Below are positions 39,361 through 45,801 of a stretch of DNA of 45,801 bases, one piece after another. Below the pieces are notes generated by a model. It saw only the letters and a program-made list of their open reading frames with translations. It ran no database searches and was not told the origin of the DNA. The first letter of the stretch is position 1. Each line of letters starts with the position of its first letter. The position numbers and the translations under genes are program-made. Origin of the DNA: Candidatus Omnitrophota bacterium (GTDB lineage: Bacteria > Omnitrophota > Gorgyraeia > Gygaellales > Profunditerraquicolaceae); NCBI GenBank assembly GCA_028718225.1, contig JAQUMI010000007.1, positions 1 to 45,801 of the forward strand. The letters run 5' to 3'.

Positions 39361-41919
39361 TTACATCAACGGCTCTAAGGAACCAACCGGATGTTTAACT
39401 TTTTCCAGGTAAGCCGCTAGCTCATCAGAGGTCGTGGCAACTGTTTCATCCGCAATCTTTTCCAGTAAATCCGGCTCGCCGATTTCTTCGCAGCGTTTCC
39501 TTAATTTATCTCCCAAAAGCTCTTTAAGCTCTTTAGGCATCCAAACCAGGCGCTTCAAGCCTCCTTCAGCCAGAATAAACTTCTTGCTTATTATATAGAG
39601 CTTGCCTACTCCCAGGAACCCCGGAGTCTGGACCCCTCCTCCGACTGAACCGGCTAAAGTAGTAAAGCTCATGCCGGAAGGAGTCAGGCCGGAAAAATCC
39701 CGGTGCACGATCATTACCCCGTTTACTTCCGGGATAATCGCCAGGATGCACTCAAAACACCCGCAGGAAGACTGCGGAGAATCCATTAAAGAATACATGC
39801 TTACCTTATCAATGCTTTTATTGGATTTCTGTTTCACGAATTCATTTACGTTTTCCCATTGCCCCAGCCTAGCATCCAGCGTATTTCCTTTGACTATAGG
39901 CTGGTTAGGGCCGGTGGGAGTAATTTCAAAAGAAGCCTTCGCATCCAACCACGAATAAGCCCCGCAGAGCCCTAAGCGTTCGGGGGTAACAATACAAACA
40001 TGATTGGGAGCAAATGACTGGCACAATAAACAGGAATAATAAATATCTACGCTTTCATCGGTCATCCCGCTTATGCGTTCATCGCGCTCGTCAAAAACTT
40101 TTTTTGCGGGAACAAGAAGCCTTTCTACGTCTTCCTGTTTTGTATAGAGGTTAATTTGAATTTTATCGACAATGGCGCTGTATTCCTGATGCAGCATCGC
40201 GTGCAGGATAACGCCGATATGCTTTAACCTAAAACCCTTAGCGAAAGCATCTTTACTGATCCTGATCCAATCCATATCGCGCTGGCCTACGTGCATTAAA
40301 CCCATCGCGTAATTAACAAAACGGTGGATCTGCCTCTCCAGGATCGGCTCAAAATCCTTCTGCATTTTACGGCCATAAACGCTGACGATAATAGCTAAAG
40401 GCAGGGATTTAACTCCCGGGGGTAAGTTATCAATATCCGGCCCGGCTATCTCTACCTTACCGTCTTCAACTTCATTTTCTTCTTTTGCGCTTAAGAATTC
40501 AAAGGCCAGGCTGGCCTTGGCGCCGAATTCCACGTGCAGCTGTTCTTTTCTGACCCGCTCTCCTTCAAAGGCAGCGGCATAAGGCACCGGTACAGCGACC
40601 TCGGCCATTTTCACCTTTATCCCGCGGGTAAGCAGGCATTGAGAAGGAAGTTTTTTATAATCCTTCTCTGTAACTAACGCCTCAAATAAAGTCGTATCAA
40701 TCTTGCCTAACTGCGGGACTTCCAGGTCGGTAATAATCGGTAAGCCAAAGGTTAGGACCCCTAAACCTGTCGCGACAATCACCTCATCGACATGCCCTAA
40801 GAGTAAAACAAACGCGGGCACGCGGTTACGGATATAATCCGCGATCCCCGTCCATTCCCCCGGTTTAAATCCCCCGTAAATTAAGGGTGCGCGCACGGCA
40901 AAGTTTACCGCATAAATCGCCGAAAGATAATCCTCGCCTAAAGGGACGATGTAATTATCCAAACCTATCTCTATTCCCTTACTCTCTAATTGTTTCTGCA
41001 GGGTATTGCCTTGAATATTACCGGCTAATAAACTGACAATACTCTTGGATTGGAAATTACGGATTAATTCCACGGCTGCGTCTTCATCTTTTGCCGGGCC
41101 CAGAATTACGGCGATACCGGCTATCCTGCCGTCAACCAGCTGCAGGCCCAGGGAGCGTAATATTTTGTCAGGGATAAAACCGATGCCGGCCTTAGGGTGT
41201 TCTTTGTTCATTACGGCTAATCCGGCCAGGATCTCTTCAGAGAGGAGCGTGGCGACGCCCTTATTTAAAATGCCCCCCAGATAGGGGATAGCCAATCCTG
41301 TTTTAGTAGCCTTGCCTTGATTTAAACCCTCGATCTCACCCATCGCTAAGGATAAATCGTTCAGGCTCTTTACTTCCAGGTTAAGCAGGGCATTAATCAA
41401 AGGAAAATAATAATTAGTTTCCGGAAACTCTATTTTTTCATCTTTTCCTTTTTCCGCTATGCGCCTATCCAGCGAAGCCCGGGTAAGATTTATTACCGCC
41501 TCGCTGCCCTTGGTCCCTAACTGGATGAGTAAATCCGCCATGTTTTCTCCTTTATTATTGGCATTACTATCTGGTATTTTCTGGTCAACAAATAAGACTA
41601 AGCATACACCGATGGCTAAACCGCTCTTGAACTTGACTGCCTCGGCCTTGCCTTCTCCGACAATTTCCTGGATCGGGCTGTTGATTACCTGGATACCGTC
41701 AGGAAGCCCGCCTTCAAACTTATCCTCCCTGACGACTTTCACCCCGACTTTATATTTTTCATGGATGGACTTGGCCAGATTAAGCGCAACTTCGCCCGGG
41801 CCGTCAATACAAACAGTATCGTTGATAAAATAATCGTCTAGTTTCTTAAAATCATCCTCGGAACTTAAAAATAAAACGCTTTTTTTCTTGGCTCCGGGTA
41901 TATGGGGTAAAGTTGGCAT
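39361..41919 (-). CDS. acsB: CO-methylating acetyl-CoA synthase (ACS beta subunit) with 126-aa N-terminal Rossmann-like extension
   Basis: A-cluster motifs YSCLLCQSFAPNHVCIVTPERLGLCGA and SPQSSCGCFECI; DWIRISKDAFAKGFRLKHIGVIL; ATG overlaps the metF stop (TAATG); internal in-frame ATG at 41541 with AAAGGAG SD. Confidence 0.96.
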   Translation of the reverse strand: MPTLPHIPGAKKKSVLFLSSEDDFKKLDDYFINDTVCIDGPGEVALNLAKSIHEKYKVGVKVVREDKFEGGLPDGIQVINSPIQEIVGEGKAEAVKFKSGLAIGVCLVLFVDQKIPDSNANNKGENMADLLIQLGTKGSEAVINLTRASLDRRIAEKGKDEKIEFPETNYYFPLINALLNLEVKSLNDLSLAMGEIEGLNQGKATKTGLAIPYLGGILNKGVATLLSEEILAGLAVMNKEHPKAGIGFIPDKILRSLGLQLVDGRIAGIAVILGPAKDEDAAVELIRNFQSKSIVSLLAGNIQGNTLQKQLESKGIEIGLDNYIVPLGEDYLSAIYAVNFAVRAPLIYGGFKPGEWTGIADYIRNRVPAFVLLLGHVDEVIVATGLGVLTFGLPIITDLEVPQLGKIDTTLFEALVTEKDYKKLPSQCLLTRGIKVKMAEVAVPVPYAAAFEGERVRKEQLHVEFGAKASLAFEFLSAKEENEVEDGKVEIAGPDIDNLPPGVKSLPLAIIVSVYGRKMQKDFEPILERQIHRFVNYAMGLMHVGQRDMDWIRISKDAFAKGFRLKHIGVILHAMLHQEYSAIVDKIQINLYTKQEDVERLLVPAKKVFDERDERISGMTDESVDIYYSCLLCQSFAPNHVCIVTPERLGLCGAYSWLDAKASFEITPTGPNQPIVKGNTLDARLGQWENVNEFVKQKSNKSIDKVSMYSLMDSPQSSCGCFECILAIIPEVNGVMIVHRDFSGLTPSGMSFTTLAGSVGGGVQTPGFLGVGKLYIISKKFILAEGGLKRLVWMPKELKELLGDKLRKRCEEIGEPDLLEKIADETVATTSDELAAYLEKVKHPVGSLEPLM

Positions 41920-42788
41920 TATAATCCAGATGCATCCAGGACCGCGGGCACTACCTTATCCCAGCCGATAGGCATAATATGGACTCCGTCGCAGGCCGGC
42001 CTTAATTTCTTAATCAGGCGCGAGGAGATCTCTACGGACTGAGCGGTTTTATCCTTAGCCTCTTCCATTTCTTTGATTAAATCGTCCGGGACCGATACTC
42101 CGGCGACATTCTTATTCATATAACGGGCCATACCGGCTGATTTTAGTAAGACGATCCCGGCCAGGATCTTGGTTTTTAAATGTTTGGTTTTATCCAGAAA
42201 GTTTTCAAATACTTTTAGGTCATAGACTGCCTGGGTCTGGAAAAATTCCGCTCCGGCAGCAATCTTTTTCTCCATTTTCATGATCTGGGGCTCTAAGGGG
42301 TCTGCCCCGGGGTTAACCACAGCGCCCATACAGAATTTCGGCGCTGCGCCAATTAATTTATTCCCCTGCATATCGCTTCCTTCCCGAAGCTTCTGGACTA
42401 CCTGCAACAGCTGCACTGAATCCAGGTCAAAAACAGGCTTAGCTTCCGGATGGTCGCCTAAAGCCGGATGGTCGCCGGTTAAAAGTAAAAGATTCTCAAT
42501 ACCTAATGCCCCGGCGGATAAAATATCCGATTGCAGGGCCAGGCGGTTCCGGTCGCGGCAGGTTAATTGATAGATCGGCTCAAAGCCCTTTTGTTTAAGC
42601 AGAAAACAGACTGCCAGAGAACCCAGGCGCATGACTGAACTCTGCAAATCCGTGACATTAATCGCATCAACCCTGGTGCGGATTAATTCCGCGTCTTCCA
42701 GGAGCTGCTTGGTGTCAATGCCCTTGGGCGGCCCGATTTCCGAGGTCACCACGAACTTGCCCGATTGTAATTTTTCTCTGAAAGTCAT
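41919..42788 (-). CDS. metF: 5,10-methylenetetrahydrofolate reductase
   Basis: SEIGPPKGIDTKQLLEDAELIRTRVDAINVTDL, QLTCRDRNRLALQSDILSA, LLLTGDHP, FFQTQAVYD. Confidence 0.93.
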   Translation of the reverse strand: MTFREKLQSGKFVVTSEIGPPKGIDTKQLLEDAELIRTRVDAINVTDLQSSVMRLGSLAVCFLLKQKGFEPIYQLTCRDRNRLALQSDILSAGALGIENLLLLTGDHPALGDHPEAKPVFDLDSVQLLQVVQKLREGSDMQGNKLIGAAPKFCMGAVVNPGADPLEPQIMKMEKKIAAGAEFFQTQAVYDLKVFENFLDKTKHLKTKILAGIVLLKSAGMARYMNKNVAGVSVPDDLIKEMEEAKDKTAQSVEISSRLIKKLRPACDGVHIMPIGWDKVVPAVLDASGL

Positions 42789-42815
42789 CTTTACCGACGG
42801 AATCCTTCCTTACCT

Positions 42816-43466
42816 TTATGCGGCTGGCGCTGCCTCAAGGGAACCTGACCTCTCCACGAGAAAACGGTAGACGAAAACCTCTGCCATAATCGTTATCGGA
42901 AAAGCCGCGAATAAACCGACCAGCAAAGCCAAAAGGCCCAACAGAAATATACCGGTTAATAGAATACCCAGTAAAAAGAGGTTCCAGCCATTGCCTCTGG
43001 TCACGGCAAAGCTCTTCCTTAGCGCCTTTATGGGCCCCAGCTTCTTATCTACTATCAAATAACCGAAAAACTGGCACCTTACCCAGATAATAATGCCCGG
43101 GACAATCAATAACAAAAGACCGACACATACGGCTAAACCATAGAGCAGCGAAGCAAATAAATATTTTAAGAAAACTCCCCGGACTGCAAAAAGGACGCTA
43201 AGCCTGGGGCTATCCGTATTATCATATAATTTTAAACTGATCTTAATCAAACCTATCGCAATTATAGTGCTCGCGATGAAAGAAATTATACTAAAGGCAG
43301 CTGAAACCAAAGGCAACTTCTCTCCATACAAGTTGGATAATGCATTAGGGATAGCCTGCACCAGGCTGACTATTATCAGTAAAGCGCAGAAGAACCAGAA
43401 ATACTTTTTCGTCGCTTCCCAGCCAAAAACTATTGCCTTGCCCTTAGAGAATTTTTCCACTGGCAC
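42816..43466 (-). CDS. Multi-pass membrane protein of unknown function (GPDPase membrane-domain/DUF975-like by eye)
   Basis: At least five hydrophobic segments; VPGIIIWVRCQFFGYLIVDKKLGPIKALRKSFAVTRGNGWNLFLLGILL. Confidence 0.75.
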   Translation of the reverse strand: MPVEKFSKGKAIVFGWEATKKYFWFFCALLIIVSLVQAIPNALSNLYGEKLPLVSAAFSIISFIASTIIAIGLIKISLKLYDNTDSPRLSVLFAVRGVFLKYLFASLLYGLAVCVGLLLLIVPGIIIWVRCQFFGYLIVDKKLGPIKALRKSFAVTRGNGWNLFLLGILLTGIFLLGLLALLVGLFAAFPITIMAEVFVYRFLVERSGSLEAAPAA

Positions 43467-43482
43467 TGCCCTCCTTACCTGA

Positions 43483-44328
43483 TTAAAGCTGCTGCAGTTT
43501 TGCGGATTCGACGAGGTTACGCATGAGCATGGTTACGGTTAACGGCCCGACCCCTCCCGGCACAGGCGTAATAAAGCCTGCGCGTTTTTGGGCTTCCTCA
43601 AATTCCACATCCCCGACAATCTTATCGGCGAGGCGGTTTATTCCCACGTCGATGACTACCGCACCTTCTTTGATCCAATCCCCTTTGATTAACCCGGCTT
43701 TTCCGACTGCGACAATTAGGACTTCGGCCCGGCGGACATGTTCTTCCAACTTTCCGGCCTGGCTTGTGCCGATATGCGCTATTGTAACTGTCGCAAATTT
43801 ATCCAGTAATAAAAGCGCTAAGGGCTTACCCACGATTTCGCTATGGCCAACAATGACAACTTCTTTGCCGTATAAATCCATGCCGCTGGAATTAATCAGT
43901 TCCATAGCGCTGGCAGCGGTGCAGGGAATGAGCCTGGCCTGGCCGAACAAAATCTTCCCTATATTCTGCGGGTGCATACCCTCAATATCCTTTTCCGGGC
44001 TGATATAGGCGCTTATTTTTTTATAATCTATCGCTGCGGGAAGCGGCATCTGGATAATAATGCCATTGACCGATTTATCGGAATTTAATTTGCGGATAAA
44101 ATCAACCAGGGCCTCTTCGGTAGTATCCTGGGTTAAGGTTTGCAGGCGGTATTCGATCCCTAAATTTTCGGCGGCTTTACTTTGCGATTTAACATAACTG
44201 GCTGCGCCGGCATTCTCACCGACCATAATGCTGGCTAAAACCGGCTTAGCCCGCAAAGAGGCAACCTGTTTCTTTATCTCTTCCTTGATATTCTCCGCCA
44301 GCGGTTTACCCTCTAATAATTTTGCCAA
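43483..44328 (-). CDS. folD: Methylenetetrahydrofolate dehydrogenase (FolD family), cyclohydrolase lysine replaced by Gln
   Basis: ASYVKSQSKAAENLGI, GIIIQMPLPAAID, SPEKDIEGMHPQNIGK, TPVPGGVGPLTVTMLM. Confidence 0.95.
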   Translation of the reverse strand: MAKLLEGKPLAENIKEEIKKQVASLRAKPVLASIMVGENAGAASYVKSQSKAAENLGIEYRLQTLTQDTTEEALVDFIRKLNSDKSVNGIIIQMPLPAAIDYKKISAYISPEKDIEGMHPQNIGKILFGQARLIPCTAASAMELINSSGMDLYGKEVVIVGHSEIVGKPLALLLLDKFATVTIAHIGTSQAGKLEEHVRRAEVLIVAVGKAGLIKGDWIKEGAVVIDVGINRLADKIVGDVEFEEAQKRAGFITPVPGGVGPLTVTMLMRNLVESAKLQQL

Positions 44329-44866
44329 CTTTCTCCTCCGTATTTTCCCTGGTCTTGCGGATCATTCTACCTTTTTGCAGTAATTCTTTTGTTATCGTCC
44401 GGGTCAATTTTTTGTCATTGATGGCCTTTAAATTTATCTCCACGTTAAAATACGCCGAGGCAAAACTGGACTCTAAAAGGACGGCGGCCACGGCTACATC
44501 GCTGATTAAATTGATATTGCCTTTTTTGAGCAGCGGTTCACACAGTTTAATTCCTTCGGCGCAGAGCCGGGCAACCATAAACGGGGTATTCAGGCTGTCC
44601 CGCGCCTCCTTGCTCCGGTAGGCAATAACATCCAGGTCGGTTAACCTCAGGAATTCCTGCCTTAAGGCTTCGGATTTGTCCAGGATGACCTTAAGCCCCT
44701 TTTCATATTTTGCGTATTTAGGCTTGCCTAAAGTAAAATTAACCACCATACTGATTAAGGCTGCGGCCATTGCCGCATTAAATGCCGCCGCTGAGCCGCC
44801 TCCCGGAGCAGGAAGCCTAGCTGCCAGATCATCCAGGTATTTTTTAAGCGATTCGTCTTTATACAT
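44306..44866 (-). CDS. fchA: Methenyltetrahydrofolate cyclohydrolase / formiminotransferase-cyclodeaminase family
   Basis: RLPAPGGGSAAAFNAAMAAALISMVVNFTLGKPKY; FTCD C-terminal family; overlaps folD. Confidence 0.9.
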   Translation of the reverse strand: MYKDESLKKYLDDLAARLPAPGGGSAAAFNAAMAAALISMVVNFTLGKPKYAKYEKGLKVILDKSEALRQEFLRLTDLDVIAYRSKEARDSLNTPFMVARLCAEGIKLCEPLLKKGNINLISDVAVAAVLLESSFASAYFNVEINLKAINDKKLTRTITKELLQKGRMIRKTRENTEEKVGKIIRG

Positions 44867-44867
44867 C

Positions 44868-45248
44868 TTAATAAGTAAACCTCCCGTTCAATTCAAACGC
44901 GTTTTTAATCAGGGTTACTTTTTCTTCCGGGCCGCAGCTATCCAGCGAGACCACGTCAAACCTTGCGCTTTTACCTAATAAATTATTTTCTTTTAAAAAA
45001 CTTAAGGCTGCCTTGGCCAGCTGGCCCTGCTTTTTCCCGGATACAGCTTCCGATCCTTTGCCGAATTTATCGGACAAACGGCATTTTACCTCTACAAAAC
45101 AAACCGTATCCCTGTCCCTGGCGATAATATCTACTTCGCCTAATTTGGATCTATAATTCCGCCGGAGAATTTGATAACCGCTGGCCTTAAGGAATTCTGC
45201 CGCTTTGGCCTCCGCCTGAATCCCTAAATTTAAATTATATTTAGGCAC
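44868..45248 (-). CDS. UPF0102 family endonuclease-like protein YraN
   Basis: QAEAKAAEFLKASGYQILRRNYRSKLGEVDIIARDRDTVCFVEVKCR; adjacent to rnhB. Confidence 0.95.
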   Translation of the reverse strand: MPKYNLNLGIQAEAKAAEFLKASGYQILRRNYRSKLGEVDIIARDRDTVCFVEVKCRLSDKFGKGSEAVSGKKQGQLAKAALSFLKENNLLGKSARFDVVSLDSCGPEEKVTLIKNAFELNGRFTY

Positions 45249-45801
45249 AGTGAAAACTCTTCCGGTGGATCTGCGACGGCCCTATCCGGTTAAGGATTTC
45301 CCGATGGCTTTCTGTAGGATAACCCTTATGCCGGCTAAAGCCGTACTCCGGATAAATTGCGTCATATTCACGCATAATCCGGTCGCGGGTAACCTTGGCT
45401 AATATGGAGGCAGCGGCTATGCTCTTGGATTTACCGTCACCTCGGACAATATCAGTGCAGGGCCAATTTAATTCCAGGGACATCTTCCCGTCAACAATTA
45501 CGTGAATATTTAAAGAATTAAGGCCGGCTATCTTTTTAGTCAAAGAAATAACCGCTTGGCGCATCGCCAGCCGCGTAGCTTGTAAAATATTGATGCGGTC
45601 AATCATCTTTTCGCTGACTACGCTTATGCCGAATATGGATTTTCTGGTAATTTCTTCAAAAGCCTTCTGGCGGTGATGAAGGCTCAATTTTTTGGAATCG
45701 TCAATGCGGTTTTTAAAAATCGTTGTCTTAAGCGCGACTGCCGCTGCCACAACCGGACCGGCCAGAGGCCCGCGCCCGGCTTCATCCACGCCGATAATCA
45801 A
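45241..45801 (-). CDS. rnhB: Ribonuclease HII, 5' end may extend beyond window
   Basis: IIGVDEAGRGPLAGPVVAAAV, SKKLS, SIAAASILAKVTRD. Confidence 0.96.
   Translation of the reverse strand: MIIGVDEAGRGPLAGPVVAAAVALKTTIFKNRIDDSKKLSLHHRQKAFEEITRKSIFGISVVSEKMIDRINILQATRLAMRQAVISLTKKIAGLNSLNIHVIVDGKMSLELNWPCTDIVRGDGKSKSIAAASILAKVTRDRIMREYDAIYPEYGFSRHKGYPTESHREILNRIGPSQIHRKSFHCA

Noticed and set aside
39361-41919. acsB as a frameshifted pseudogene
   Set aside because: The reading frame is continuous with all A-cluster cysteines and the full C-terminus intact; only the N-terminal extension is unusual
1-45801. CRISPR arrays, tRNA/rRNA genes, prophage, toxin-antitoxin or defence systems
   Set aside because: No regularly spaced repeats, no cloverleaf or rRNA signatures in the few intergenic gaps, and nearly all coding space is assigned to housekeeping families

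Overview
This is a housekeeping-rich bacterial chromosome segment. The gene content, including Wood-Ljungdahl genes, suggests a Candidatus Omnitrophota-like lineage, but that is inference. Almost everything is on the minus strand in long, tightly packed operons. (1) A riboflavin operon (FMN riboswitch, ribBA, ribH, nusB, PHP, ribD, partial ribE) lies divergent from pncC and thpR. (2) An rpsO-pnp-ftsK-rodZ-like-rimO-pgsA-pgpA operon. (3) A fused UvrD-type helicase/Fe-S nuclease and a solitary type IV pilin-like gene, surrounded by structured intergenic repeats. (4) rpmB on + facing recJ, argS, rsfS and a DUF5679-like gene on -. (5) A very long run: TPR-polA-glgA-coaE-rho-rpmE-prfA-prmC-murA-trpG-D-C-F-B-A-M16-CNNM. 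(6) A one-carbon/acetyl-CoA run: rnhB-yraN-fchA-folD-membrane protein-metF-acsB. I saw no rRNA, tRNA, CRISPR array, transposase or prophage. The most interesting signals are: a FolD with its cyclohydrolase lysine replaced by Gln, next to a separate cyclohydrolase gene (fchA); an AcsB with a 126-aa Rossmann-like N-terminal extension and an internal in-frame SD-ATG at the canonical start; back-to-back promoters whose -35 boxes occupy the same bases; an rsfS gene with no canonical start codon at its conserved N-terminus; several probable leaderless mRNAs; and structured inverted repeats bracketing the pilin gene.
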